A stretch of DNA of 62,637 bases from Chloroflexota bacterium (GTDB lineage: Bacteria > Chloroflexota > Dehalococcoidia > SHYD01 > JACQUQ01): positions 1 to 62,637 of the forward strand of contig JACQUQ010000078.1 in NCBI GenBank assembly GCA_016210175.1. Reading direction: 5' to 3'. Shown one piece after another: positions 54,602 to 62,637 of the stretch (positions are counted from its first letter, which is position 1; each line of letters begins with the position of its first letter). The notes below the pieces were generated by a model. That model did not search any database. It saw only the letters and a list, made by a program, of their open reading frames with translations, and was not told the DNA's origin. A program made the translations under genes and the position numbers.

Positions 54602-54740
54602 ACCTCCCCCCTCCTCCCTGAGGCCACCAGCGGTCAGCGTGCAGCCGTCAGCTTCCGGCCTGGGGACCACATGCTATGGGCTGCCTGGTCACGCGCAAGG
54701 GGGGTCGAGGGTCGGGGACTCCCCGCCCCCCACACCAGGG

Positions 54741-55775
54741 CTACGCCACCCGCGGCGCACCATCTCCGTAGACGTGGCGCAGGGCATCCTCCGGCCGGGG
54801 CAGGGGCGCGCGCTCCGCCGCGTCCGTGGCCTCGTCCACCTGCTGCGCGACCCGCGCGCGGATGGCCTGGTCCAGCTCCGGCGTCAGGATGCCGCCCTCC
54901 TCCAGAACGGTCTTGAAGCGCACGATGGGGTCCTTGGCCCGCCAGGCTTCCACTTCCTCCCGGCTGCGGTAGGTGCGGTCGTCGTCGTCGCTGGAGTGGG
55001 GAGTGAAGCGGTAGGTCTTGGCCTCGATGAGGGTAGGGCCGTCGCCCCGCCGGGCCCGCTCGACCGCCTCTTTCATGGCCCGGTAGACCGCCAGCACGTC
55101 GTTGCCATCCACCGCCACCCCAGGGAAGCCATAGCCTTTGGCACGGTCCGCCACGTGGTCGATCGCCATTTGCTTGTGCCGGGGGACGGAGATGGCGTAG
55201 CCGTTGTTCTCACACACGAAGATCACCGGCAGCCGGTGGATGCCCGCGAAGTTCAGCCCCTCGTGGAAGTCACCCTTGCTGGTCGCGCCGTCACCGAAGT
55301 AGGCGACCGCGACCCCCGCCTCCCGTCGGTACTTCATCGCCAGGGCCACCCCCGCGGCATGGGGGATCTGGGTCGCCACGGGGCTGGAGCCGGTGATGAT
55401 GTTCAGGCGGCGGCTTCCCCAGTGGGCCGGCATCTGGCGGCCGCCGCTGCTGGGGTCCTCGGCCCGCGCCAGCAGGCCCAGCAGGACCTCCCGCGGTGTC
55501 ATGCCCATGACCAGCACCACCCCCAGGTCCCGGTAGTAGGGTAGCACCACATCCTGGCCCCGCTGCAAAGCCCAGGCCGACCCGACCTGGCAGGCCTCGT
55601 GCCCCTGGCACGAGACCACGAAGGCCGCCTTGCCCTGACGCTGGAGGATCCACATGCGCTCGTCCAGGGCGCGGGCCAGCAGCATCGCCTCATACATGCC
55701 CAGGAGATCCTCCCGGCTCAGCCCTTGCTGGCCGGAGCGTACTGATGCTTTTGTGGGGGTACGGGTGCTCGCCAT
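54741..55775 (-). CDS. 2-oxoacid dehydrogenase E1 alpha subunit
   Basis: A 344-aa subunit with the thiamine-diphosphate motif YFGDGATSKGDFHEGLNFAGIHRLPVIFVCENNGYAIS and the phosphorylation-loop-like region TYRFTPHSSDDDDRTYRS. ATG 55775 follows GAGGAGGAGG. It is the first gene of the E1 alpha, E1 beta, E2 operon. Confidence 0.93.
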   Translation of the reverse strand: MASTRTPTKASVRSGQQGLSREDLLGMYEAMLLARALDERMWILQRQGKAAFVVSCQGHEACQVGSAWALQRGQDVVLPYYRDLGVVLVMGMTPREVLLGLLARAEDPSSGGRQMPAHWGSRRLNIITGSSPVATQIPHAAGVALAMKYRREAGVAVAYFGDGATSKGDFHEGLNFAGIHRLPVIFVCENNGYAISVPRHKQMAIDHVADRAKGYGFPGVAVDGNDVLAVYRAMKEAVERARRGDGPTLIEAKTYRFTPHSSDDDDRTYRSREEVEAWRAKDPIVRFKTVLEEGGILTPELDQAIRARVAQQVDEATDAAERAPLPRPEDALRHVYGDGAPRVA

Positions 55776-56062
55776 ATCCTCCTCCTCACCCACCGCCCTG
55801 CTGGGCGCGACCGCCCTCATGCTTTCCTGTTTCTATTGTACCTCTATCGTTCGTCTGTAGGTAATAACGAAAGAACTCCCTCTCTGTGGCGCCGTCGTCC
55901 AAGATTCTGGGCCATTCGCCATGGTCGTGGCGATGCACCGTCTCCATGGCGTGCCGAGGGCCGGGGACGGTACCCCGGCCCTCTCCGGGCGCTCGCCTGC
56001 GGTGGTACGGGCACCCAAGGCGGTCTGGAGGGCTCCCAGCGCACTGAGGCCACAACACGGCC
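55776..56062. other. Intergenic region upstream of E1 alpha
   Basis: A 287-bp gap. On the minus strand TACAAT (55835-55840) sits about 60 bp before the E1 alpha start, with only a weak -35 (TTACCT, 18-bp spacing). Nothing else is recognised. Confidence 0.4.
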
Positions 56063-56143
56063 CTAGAACACCTGGCTCACCACCCAGATGAGCACGAGCA
56101 CACTGAAGGGAACGCCCAGGAGCCATGCCAATATGTACTTCAT
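56063..56143 (-). CDS. 26-aa single-helix membrane peptide
   Basis: Too short for the ORF track. It encodes MKYILAWLLGVPFSVLVLIW followed by VVSQVF, a single hydrophobic helix, and GAAGGAG lies about eight bases before the ATG. It is 46 bp downstream of the four-helix membrane protein gene in the same direction. Similar tiny membrane peptides are common but uncharacterised. Confidence 0.6.
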   Translation of the reverse strand: MKYILAWLLGVPFSVLVLIWVVSQVF

Positions 56144-56189
56144 GACCGCATCTCCTTCGCAGTAGTCCTCCAGGGTCGGGAGCGCGTGC

Positions 56190-56804
56190 TTACGCGACCC
56201 GGCGCTCTACCCTTTCCTCTCGGGTGCGGTACGCGGTAAGCGTCATCGGCTCTCCCGATGCCATCCACCCACCGATCACGCTGCCGACCAACCCCAGCAG
56301 CAGCGCCGTCACCGCGCCGAGTGCGCTGTTGCGCGCGACCACTGCGGCATTGGGGTCCACGGTCGCAGGCGGGGCGACCGCCCAGGCGGGTGTTCCGGCC
56401 AGGCCGCCAATCCACCCGCCGAAGTAGCCGCCGGCGCCCCAGGCTGCCAGGGCAAGCAGCAGCGGCACCGTCACCAGCCAGACGATAGCGCCGTGGAGCA
56501 TCGCCGGCTCGGACCGGTGGAGGCCCGCGATCCGGCCCGCAATCCATCCGCCGACCACGAACGACAAGAATGCCCCGAATACACTGAAGGCCAATACCCC
56601 CAGGCCGACACCACCCCAGTCGGTGATGCGCTGGGCCGGGCCGAGCTGGTGCGCCCCCAGCGCGATGCCGACCAGGCCGAAGACGAGAGCGGTGGCGAGC
56701 GCAGCCAGCGCTCCCACCCAAACGGCGCTCCAATTGACCGGCCATGGCTGCCAGCGTTCCGCGGGCAGCACGGTAGCCGGGAGATCACCCCGTACAGTAG
56801 TCAT
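56190..56804 (-). CDS. Four-helix membrane protein, unknown function
   Basis: A 204-aa protein with four hydrophobic segments rich in Gly and Ala: WVGALAALATALVFGLVGIAL, GVLAFSVFGAFLSFVVGGWIAG, GAIVWLVTVPLLLALAAWGAGG and LGAVTALLLGLVGSVIGGWMA. GxxxG packing motifs are frequent, and the C-terminus is charged. GAGGAG precedes the ATG. No function can be assigned. Confidence 0.75.
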   Translation of the reverse strand: MTTVRGDLPATVLPAERWQPWPVNWSAVWVGALAALATALVFGLVGIALGAHQLGPAQRITDWGGVGLGVLAFSVFGAFLSFVVGGWIAGRIAGLHRSEPAMLHGAIVWLVTVPLLLALAAWGAGGYFGGWIGGLAGTPAWAVAPPATVDPNAAVVARNSALGAVTALLLGLVGSVIGGWMASGEPMTLTAYRTREERVERRVA

Positions 56805-56838
56805 CGCAATCTACTCCTCAAGCCCATTGAATTATCAT

Positions 56839-56857
56839 TGGTATAACAGAAATACCA
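56839..56857. promoter_or_regulatory. Operator-like palindrome in promoter region
   Basis: TGGTAT-AACAGAA-ATACCA (6-bp arms, 7-bp centre) overlaps a minus-strand -10-like TATACC. A TTACTT box lies 18 bp further upstream in an AT-rich patch 35-60 bp before the membrane protein gene. Confidence 0.45.
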
Positions 56858-56925
56858 CATACTAAGTAAATCATTTGCTGTATGCTCTAGCGCATCTGTT
56901 CCCGTTGCGCCCATGTACAACGCCC

Positions 56926-56952
56926 GTGGGGGCTCCGCAACGGAGCCCCCAC
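56926..56952 (-). terminator. Strong hairpin after the PRC/CBS gene
   Basis: GTGGGGGCTCCG and CGGAGCCCCCAC form a perfect 12-bp stem with a 3-base loop, 51 bp past the PRC/CBS gene stop. There is no T-tract of note, so it may be a hairpin-only terminator. Confidence 0.6.
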
Positions 56953-57003
56953 GTTTCGCCAGCCTGGTCGGCGTGGTGGTCTACCGGAGAGGCGCGCCTG
57001 CCG

Positions 57004-57675
57004 TTACGCGGCCTTCGACCGGCCCTCCCACTCTTCCCGCTCCGAGGCTATCTCCGGCGCTTTGGGCCGGATGCGCTCCTCTTCAACCTGGGAGCGAGCC
57101 TCCTCGTGGCGCCGCTCCGTGATCTTTCCCTGACCGAGCGTCACTTCCGCGAGGTTCTGCGCGGTGATGAGGCCCAGGTAGCGGCCCTGCTCGTCCACGA
57201 CCGGTACGGCCATACCGCCCGCGCGCGCCAAGATCTCAGCTGCCTCGCCAATGAGCGCATCGGCATGCACCGCCGCCACGTCCCGCGTCATCAGGTCGCC
57301 GACCCGCCGCTCCTGCACCCGGTAGCCGGGCTGCTCCCAGTAGGGCGTGATCTGCCAGAAGTCACAGAGTTTGCGCTCGTACTCCCGATTGAACTGGGGC
57401 GGCTGGTACGGGCTGAAGGAAGGCGCTTCTTTCAAGATATCCCGCGAGGCCTCAAGCCGCACCCGGTCCTCGCCGATGGTGATCCGATCGCAGGGGACAG
57501 CAAAAAGCTTATCTTCGATGCCCAGGGCGGACAGCACGCCGCCCGTGCCGACCAGGGCGTAGTGGACGCATCCCTCCTGGGCGTCCAGGACAACATCGCG
57601 GATATTGCCAACCCGCTGGCCCTCGCGGTCATACACATCCATACCCTTCAGCCGCTCCACGGATAGCACCGCCAT
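57004..57675 (-). CDS. PRC-barrel and CBS-domain protein
   Basis: About 223 aa. The N-terminal PRC-barrel reads SVERLKGMDVYDREGQRVGNIRDVVLDAQ, with GIEDKLFAVPCDRITI. A CBS motif lies in the middle: VGDLMTRDVAAVHADALIGEAAEILARAGGMAVPVVDEQGRYLGLIT. A charged helical tail follows. CBS modules usually sense adenylates. ATG 57675 or 57678 follows GGGGGG. It clusters with small stress-type genes. Confidence 0.8.
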   Translation of the reverse strand: MAVLSVERLKGMDVYDREGQRVGNIRDVVLDAQEGCVHYALVGTGGVLSALGIEDKLFAVPCDRITIGEDRVRLEASRDILKEAPSFSPYQPPQFNREYERKLCDFWQITPYWEQPGYRVQERRVGDLMTRDVAAVHADALIGEAAEILARAGGMAVPVVDEQGRYLGLITAQNLAEVTLGQGKITERRHEEARSQVEEERIRPKAPEIASEREEWEGRSKAA

Positions 57676-57744
57676 CATGTCCCCCCGCATATTCGTGAGA
57701 TATCGTAGCTCAGCAACGCCGGGGCTCGGCGGCAGGTTGGGTCC

Positions 57745-57876
57745 TTATTTGAGGGCCTGTTTCCCCTTCTCGGTGACATCCTTCGCTTTTTCCTCACCAT
57801 GCTCGGTCGTCACCTTGGTCTTCTCTTTGACCTCCTCCGCCCCCTCTTTGATGGTCTGCCCGATCTTCTCGACCAT
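57745..57876 (-). CDS. 43-aa charged helical protein (CsbD/stress-like)
   Basis: The ORF track gives 108 aa, but the upstream part is implausible. ATG 57876 has GGAGG at eight-base spacing and gives MVEKIGQTIKEGAEEVKEKT followed by a Lys/Glu-rich amphipathic helix. It resembles small CsbD-like stress proteins in composition only. It is 69 bp upstream of the PRC/CBS gene. Confidence 0.6.
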   Translation of the reverse strand: MVEKIGQTIKEGAEEVKEKTKVTTEHGEEKAKDVTEKGKQALK

Positions 57877-58159
57877 GTCGTTCACCTCCGCCAAATAGTG
57901 TGCCAGCCGCATTATTGTAGAGCGTGCGGCCAAGAGCACAGGCTCACCGCTGCACGCAAGAGTCTCGCAATTGTATGCCAGTACCCGGGAAGACCGCGTA
58001 CCAGCGCCATGCGGAACCGGCGCGGATGACCTGCCTGGCCGCGACACACGGCAAGCACCGGGAGGAGCCACAGCCAGGTGGGAGAGCCGCGTAAGGCGCA
58101 GGTGATGGGCGGCCCGGCTGCCCGCCGGAAAAGCCGGGCATTACCGGCCCCCCGGACAC

Positions 58160-58198
58160 AAAAAGGGAGCGGGCAGCCAGTGTAGGCTGTCCGCTCCA
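58160..58198 (-). terminator. Rho-independent terminator of tRNA-Glu
   Basis: On the minus strand, GGAGCGGACAGCC pairs with GGCTGCCCGCTCC (13-bp stem with one G-U pair), followed by CTTTTTG. It begins about 15 bp past the tRNA 3-prime end. Confidence 0.85.
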
Positions 58199-58212
58199 AG
58201 GGATAAGTGCGT

Positions 58213-58289
58213 TGGTAGCGCATGCGGGATTCGAACCCGCGATCTCCGCCTTGAGAGGGCGGTGTCCTGGGCCGCTAGACGAATGCGCC
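58213..58289 (-). tRNA. tRNA-Glu (CTC anticodon)
   Basis: The minus strand reads GGCGCATTCGTCTAGCGGCC, an anticodon arm CCGCC-CTCTCAA-GGCGG with anticodon CTC, and a T arm GCGGGTTCGAATCCCGC. The acceptor pairs GGCGCAT with ATGCGCT (one G-U), then discriminator A and an encoded CCA. Confidence 0.96.
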
Positions 58290-58536
58290 ACCCAAAAGTC
58301 CAGGGCCTTTGCCGGACATGGTTAGCATACCATACTTACCGGGCGGTGGGCAAGCCTTTCCGGGACAGCATCCCTACTTGGTCCGTGATTGAGACGGCCG
58401 CCCTGGGGAAGCAGCCCTCCTGGACCACCACACGGCCACGTCCAGGACCACCCAACGTCGCTCCACCCAGCATGGTAGGCCGTGGGCGGTGCCCGGAACT
58501 GCCGCGCTCCCGCCGGCACCGGCTGGGAAAGGCGCG

Positions 58537-60093
58537 CTACGTCAGACGTAGGGCCCGACCAGGGAAGGCTCCGGTGTGCTGCCCCTGATCGATGACCAAC
58601 CGACCGTTGACCAGCACATAGTCAATGCCGATGGGAAACTGCTTGGGATCCTCAAAGGTGGCCGTGGCCTGCACCGTGTCGGGGTTGAAGATGACGATGT
58701 CCGCTTTCATGCCATCCCGCAGGATGCCCCGGTCCTTCAGGCCCAGGCGCTGGGCCGGGATGGCGGTCATCTTGCGCACCGCCTCCTCCAAGCGCAGGAG
58801 CTTCTCCTCGCGCACGAACTGGCCCAGGACGTAGGGGAAGGTGCCATAGGTGCGGGGGTTAGGTTTGTCCCCGGTGAGCAGGCCATCGCTGCTCACCATC
58901 TGGGCAGGATGCCGGAGGATGGTGCGGATGTTGTCCGGGTTGCCCGTGCGGGCAACAAAGGCCACCCCCAAGTTCTCCTCGATGAGCAAGTCACAGATGG
59001 TATCCACCAGGCGCTTGTCCTGGGCCTGGGCCATCTCCACCAGCGACCTGCCCTCCCATTCCTTGTTCTTCTCGGAGTTGATGTGGCTGAAGATGTAGCC
59101 GTCCAGGGTGCCGCTCCGGGGATAAATGTCGTCCTGGATCTGGTCCCGTACCTGGCGGCGCTGGATGCGCTCCAGAAGCGCCTGCGGGCCACCGGCGTGG
59201 ACCCAATAGGGCAGGAGGGAGTGCAGCAAGGTGCTGCCGGCGGCATAGGGATACTGGTCGAAGGTGACATCAACGCCGGCGTGGCGACTTTCGTCGATGA
59301 GGGCGAGCATCTTCTCCCCCATACCGTCCACGGGGTTATGGTAGTGGGAGATCTGCACCGGAACGCCGCTCTGCCGGCCGATGGCGATGGCCTCACGGAA
59401 GGGATCCAGCAGGGTATCGCCGAGAGAATACCGACAATGAGTCACGTAGATGCCGCCGTATTCGCTCACCGCCCGGCACAGCTCCACCACCTCGTTGGTA
59501 TCGCTATAGGCGCCCGGAATATAGGTCAGTCCGGTAGCGAACCCGAACGCGCCATCCCGCATCCCCTGGCGCACCAGGTCCTGCATACGCTGCAGTTCCT
59601 CTGCGGTGGGGAGTCGGGCCTCCCAGCCCATGGCCTCGATGCGCACCGCCGCGTGGGGAAGAAAATAGACCACGTTGCAGGAGGTGCGCTGCTCAAAGAG
59701 CGCCAGGAACTCCTTGACGGAGCCCCACCGGACATCGGCGGGCGGATAGCCATTGAGCGCCGCCAGATAGTCCAGGAGCGGCCCCAGGTTCTGCGGTGAG
59801 ATCGGGGCATAGGAGAGGCCGTCCATGCCCAGGGCCTCGGTGGTCACGCCCTGGCGCACCTTGGGCTCGTGGCGGGGGTCGGACAGCATCGCCAGGTCGG
59901 AATGGGAGTGCATGTCAATGAAACCCGGACACACCACATACCCCGTGGCATCGATGACCCGCCCCGCCAGTACGTGAGCGGTATCCCCGCGCAGGATGGT
60001 CAGGGTGTCGCCTTGTATACCAACATCGGCGCGAAACCAGGTCTGGCCCGTGCCATCGACCACACGACCGCCGCTGATGAGCAGATCAAACAC
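58537..60093 (-). CDS. D-aminoacylase-type amidohydrolase
   Basis: A 518-aa metal-dependent hydrolase of the N-acyl-D-amino-acid deacylase family. It has DLLISGGRVVDGTGQTWFRADVGI, the metal motif GFIDMHSHSDL, TGLTYIPGAYSDTNEVVEL, VQISHYHN and the late SSDGLL. The C-terminal beta-sandwich segment LKDRGILRDGMKADIVIFNPDTV closes the fold. Exact substrate is unknown; dihydroorotase/hydantoinase-like relatives are less likely. Confidence 0.88.
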   Translation of the reverse strand: MFDLLISGGRVVDGTGQTWFRADVGIQGDTLTILRGDTAHVLAGRVIDATGYVVCPGFIDMHSHSDLAMLSDPRHEPKVRQGVTTEALGMDGLSYAPISPQNLGPLLDYLAALNGYPPADVRWGSVKEFLALFEQRTSCNVVYFLPHAAVRIEAMGWEARLPTAEELQRMQDLVRQGMRDGAFGFATGLTYIPGAYSDTNEVVELCRAVSEYGGIYVTHCRYSLGDTLLDPFREAIAIGRQSGVPVQISHYHNPVDGMGEKMLALIDESRHAGVDVTFDQYPYAAGSTLLHSLLPYWVHAGGPQALLERIQRRQVRDQIQDDIYPRSGTLDGYIFSHINSEKNKEWEGRSLVEMAQAQDKRLVDTICDLLIEENLGVAFVARTGNPDNIRTILRHPAQMVSSDGLLTGDKPNPRTYGTFPYVLGQFVREEKLLRLEEAVRKMTAIPAQRLGLKDRGILRDGMKADIVIFNPDTVQATATFEDPKQFPIGIDYVLVNGRLVIDQGQHTGAFPGRALRLT

Positions 60094-60494
60094 GGTCTCC
60101 CTCCCTCACATACGAGCGCGGGTGACGGTGGTGCGTTGGTCCACCATCCTGTCGGCCACGGCTGCCTTCCTTCTGCCGCAATGCTCTCCTTCGGCTGATC
60201 TTCTGCTGTCAAGAGCGACCGAAGAGCACGGTTGGAATGTACCACAGGCCCTGAGCCATTGCAACGTCAGGCCGCGATGGTTCCCTGGGGCTGCCGCTTG
60301 GTGCCCGCTTTGCCCGGCGTTGCCTCCTGACCCCACCACAACAGCACGCCCCGGCGCTGCTATCACAGCCCAGGGCGTGGTCAGGCAGGACACCCGGAAA
60401 GGCGTCCGACGGGAGCATGGTACCGCACGGGAGGGGAGCGCAAGGAAAGCGCAGCCTTCTCAGGCAGCGCTTGGTGCGCCGTGCTCAGCGCACC
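60094..60494. other. Intergenic region between FAD oxidase and amidohydrolase
   Basis: About 400 bp. A minus-strand TTGCAA (60259-60264), a 17-bp spacer and TACATT (60236-60241) could drive the amidohydrolase. A 184-aa plus-strand ORF across this region has no recognisable features and mostly overlaps the antisense of real genes, so it is not called. Confidence 0.4.
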
Positions 60495-61889
60495 CTACAG
60501 TCCCAGCTTGCCCGGATTCAGGATGTGGTTGGGGTCCAGGGCCCGCTTGATGGCCCGCAGCACGTCGATCCCCTGGCCGTGCTCTCGCTCCATGAGGTGG
60601 GCCAGGCGCACCCCGACCCCGTGGACGTACTCCATGCTGCCGGCCATATCCTGGGCCAGCATCAGCACGGCATCGACGGCGGCAGCCAGGGCCGCCCGGT
60701 CCTCCTGCGCCGTACCCCGGCGCGAGAGGCTCATGCTGAACAGCTCCGGCTGGTTCCAGAGGCCGTACTCCCGGACCCGCACGCCGTGCCGGTGCAGGAG
60801 GTCACGGCAGCGGTCCCGGTACGCCAGCACTCGCGAGGCCGGCAAGGCCACGTGGACGTAGTCCCAGGTCTCCTCCGCGCCCACCCAGTGGGACAGGTCC
60901 TCGCCCGCGGAGCGCCGCGCAGCGAAGCGTTCGGCGATGGCATGCCGGGTCGTCCAGAACTCCTGGGCCACGGCCTCCGGCAACTCCTGCCCTCTGTGAT
61001 CGCGGCACACCAGCAGGGCCCGGCCCTCCTGGGCCGCCACCTCCTCCCGAAAGCCCTCGAAGCCCAGGTAGAGGGTAGCCGTGGGGTCGTCGTCTCCCTC
61101 GTCGCCGTAGTCCACCAGCGCGGGCGTGAGCCCGATGTGGAACATAGCGTCAATGGCATGGAAGCCCGCGGCGAAGTCCGGGAAGGTGAAGGCGTGCAGC
61201 GCGCGGGCCTCGGGCTTGGGGAACGCCCGCAGGGTGGCCGCGGTGATGATGCCGAAGACACCCTCCCCCCCGATGAACAGGTGGCGCAGGAGGGGGCCGG
61301 TGCTGGAGCGCGGGACGGGACGAAGGCGCAGCACATCGCCCATCGGGAGGACGACCTCCAGCCCCAGCACCTGGTCACCCATGGAGCCGTAGCGGGCGCC
61401 CCGGTAGCCCAGGCTGTTGGTGGAGATGGTGCCGCCGACGGTGGCAATGGGGACGGTCCAGGGATCGTGGCCCAGGATGAGGCCGTGCTCCTGGAGCGCC
61501 AGGTCCAGGTCTTTCAGGACCACCCCGGCCTGGGCGGTGGCCGTGCGGTCGCCTGGCTGTATCTCCAGGATACGGTTCATCTCGCTCAGGTCGAGCACAA
61601 TGCCCGGCTGCACCGTGAGCGCGCCGCCCATCAGCCCGGTGCCGCCGCCGTAGGGGACGATGGGTATCCGCTCCCGGTTGGCCAAGGTCACGACCTGGAC
61701 CACGTCTTCGGTGGAGCGGGGACGGACGACGACCAGGGGGCGGGTGGCAAGCTCCTGGTAGGCCAGGAAGGACCGGCCGGGGGCCAGGGCATCCCGGCCG
61801 TACCGGGACAGGGTGGGTTCCTCGTGGTGGACTTGGCCCGGGCGCAGCAGCTTGCCCAGGGCCTTGGCTAACTGATCTTCAGAGCGCAT
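60495..61889 (-). CDS. FAD-linked oxidase, GlcD-like 2-hydroxyacid dehydrogenase
   Basis: A 464-aa flavoprotein. The PP-loop FAD-binding domain has PIVPYGGGTGLMGGAL, TVGGTISTNSLGYRGARYG and IGGEGVFGIITAATLRAFP. The FAD-oxidase C-terminal domain ends KRALDPNHILNPGKLGL. It probably oxidises a 2-hydroxyacid such as glycolate or D-lactate. No GlcE/GlcF partner is adjacent. Confidence 0.9.
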   Translation of the reverse strand: MRSEDQLAKALGKLLRPGQVHHEEPTLSRYGRDALAPGRSFLAYQELATRPLVVVRPRSTEDVVQVVTLANRERIPIVPYGGGTGLMGGALTVQPGIVLDLSEMNRILEIQPGDRTATAQAGVVLKDLDLALQEHGLILGHDPWTVPIATVGGTISTNSLGYRGARYGSMGDQVLGLEVVLPMGDVLRLRPVPRSSTGPLLRHLFIGGEGVFGIITAATLRAFPKPEARALHAFTFPDFAAGFHAIDAMFHIGLTPALVDYGDEGDDDPTATLYLGFEGFREEVAAQEGRALLVCRDHRGQELPEAVAQEFWTTRHAIAERFAARRSAGEDLSHWVGAEETWDYVHVALPASRVLAYRDRCRDLLHRHGVRVREYGLWNQPELFSMSLSRRGTAQEDRAALAAAVDAVLMLAQDMAGSMEYVHGVGVRLAHLMEREHGQGIDVLRAIKRALDPNHILNPGKLGL

Positions 61890-62012
61890 CGTCGGCCTCG
61901 CTTCTCCTGATATCGGGTGGCTGGCTCCCTGTGCTTTCAGCCTACCCCAGGCCAGCCTGGGGCGCAAGGGGCATGCGGCACCCGCAGCACAGACTCCGTC
62001 GGACCAGGCTGC

Positions 62013-62040
62013 TTGACATTGTTCCTTGCACGCGTATAAT
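62013..62040 (+). promoter_or_regulatory. Promoter of enoyl-CoA hydratase gene
   Basis: TTGACA (62013-62018), a 16-bp spacer and TATAAT (62035-62040). The leader before the ATG at 62145 would be about 98 nt. Confidence 0.75.
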
Positions 62041-62144
62041 GAGGCCGATTCTCATCTTCCACCGGGCCTACGCACCGGGATGCGCAGGTCCACGGCGAGG
62101 GACCCGCGGGAGCGAGTACCCCTGGAAAGGGAGGGACGGCTGCG

Positions 62145-62637
62145 ATGGCGTTTACCGGGAATGAGGCGGTCCTGTACGAGAAGCGGGACAGAAAAGCATA
62201 TATTACCCTGAACCGGCCGGAAGCGATGAACGCGCTCAACACCGCGGTCCGTCAGGGCCTGCGCGCGGCCATGGAAGACCTGCGGGATGACGATGACATC
62301 CTGCTCGGCATCGTCACCGGCGGGGGTGGTCGGGCCTTCTCTGCCGGCATGGACCTCAAAGAGCGGACCCAGTTGGACCAGGCCGGCGGCCTCCAGCAGC
62401 GAGAGGCGCCCCGGGACGGCCGCTTCACGGAACTGGGGGTCTGGAAGCCGCTCATCGCCGCGATTGACGGCTACTGCCTGGCGGGGGGCCTGGAACTGGC
62501 CCTGGAGTGCGACATCCGCATTGCCACCCAGCAGTCCCGCTTCGGCCTGCCGGAGCCGCGGCGCAGCCTGCTGGCCGGCTACGGCCTGCACAACCTGTCC
62601 CGCATGATCCCCCTGGGCCACGCGCTCTACATCCAGC
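62145..62637 (+). CDS. Enoyl-CoA hydratase/isomerase (partial, runs off the window)
   Basis: 164 codons are visible before the edge. The crotonase fold shows YITLNRPEAMNALN, the first oxyanion-hole loop GGRAFSAGMDLKE, and IAAIDGYCLAGGLELALECDIRIA with GLPEPRRSLLAGYGLHNLSRMI. The residue normally Glu in the ECH catalytic helix can be compared only with the full protein. GGGAGGG lies upstream of the ATG. The C-terminus is missing. Confidence 0.92.
   Translation, partial: MAFTGNEAVLYEKRDRKAYITLNRPEAMNALNTAVRQGLRAAMEDLRDDDDILLGIVTGGGGRAFSAGMDLKERTQLDQAGGLQQREAPRDGRFTELGVWKPLIAAIDGYCLAGGLELALECDIRIATQQSRFGLPEPRRSLLAGYGLHNLSRMIPLGHALYIQ

Noticed and set aside
57877-58071. Upstream 65 residues of the 108-aa ORF before the CsbD-like protein
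   Set aside because: Composition is non-protein-like, and ATG 57876 has an ideal Shine-Dalgarno.
59996-60550. 184-aa plus-strand ORF between amidohydrolase and FAD oxidase
   Set aside because: No recognisable motif, and it overlaps the 5-prime end of the amidohydrolase and the 3-prime end of the oxidase genes on the other strand.

Overview
This 62.6-kb window is GC-rich chromosomal DNA from a bacterium. Gene content (pyruvate:ferredoxin oxidoreductase next to a 2-oxoacid dehydrogenase, archaeal-type nicotinate phosphoribosyltransferase, RtcB/archease, Csa1-type Cas4, type I-B plus III-B CRISPR) and the palindromic intergenic repeats suggest a Chloroflexota-like, probably thermophilic lineage. 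That placement is inferred from gene flavour only; there is no rRNA in the window.

1-1.63 kb: a decayed IS5-type transposase cut by a complete but frameshifted IS1-family element with recognisable terminal inverted repeats. 1.65-25.4 kb: one defence island, entirely on the minus strand. In transcription order it holds a sigma-factor / HTH / ImmA-IrrE cassette; a NurA-like protein and a HerA ATPase; cas6, cas1, cas8 (Cst1), cas7, cas5, cas3, cas2 and cas4 (type I-B with adaptation genes); a CARF-HEPN-CARF effector; cmr1, an HD-less cas10, cmr3, cmr4, cmr5 and cmr6 (type III-B); a frameshifted second Cas4 (Csa1); and an 8-repeat CRISPR array. The repeat architecture (8-nt ACTGAAAG tag after a hairpin) indicates that the array is transcribed on the same strand, with its leader at 2211-2335. 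Cas6 and the single array could serve both effector complexes. Cas10 keeps GGDD but has no HD nuclease, so the III-B arm probably acts by Cmr4 RNA cutting and cyclic-oligoadenylate signalling to the CARF-HEPN-CARF protein.

25.4-33.1 kb: a short MITE-like element; a MarR regulator; then a TetR gene with a consensus promoter and overlapping palindrome, followed by an RND pump and an unusually long lipoprotein adaptor. 33.1-38.5 kb (minus): flavin reductase, RtcB, archease, nicotinate phosphoribosyltransferase and Ffh, with palindromic repeats in every junction. 38.7-45 kb: aconitase (plus) and a four-subunit pyruvate:ferredoxin oxidoreductase (minus). 45.2-51 kb: recF, a phosphoesterase, then thiL-tsaE-lipoprotein-tsaB-unknown (plus), with an apparently leaderless thiL.

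51-62.6 kb: threonine dehydratase; E1 alpha/E1 beta/E2 of a 2-oxoacid dehydrogenase; small membrane and stress-type proteins; tRNA-Glu(CTC) with a terminator; a D-aminoacylase-type amidohydrolase; an FAD-linked oxidase; and the start of an enoyl-CoA hydratase that runs off the end. The region most deserving attention is the co-directional regulatory cassette + HerA/NurA-like + I-B/III-B operon and its tandem-CARF effector.
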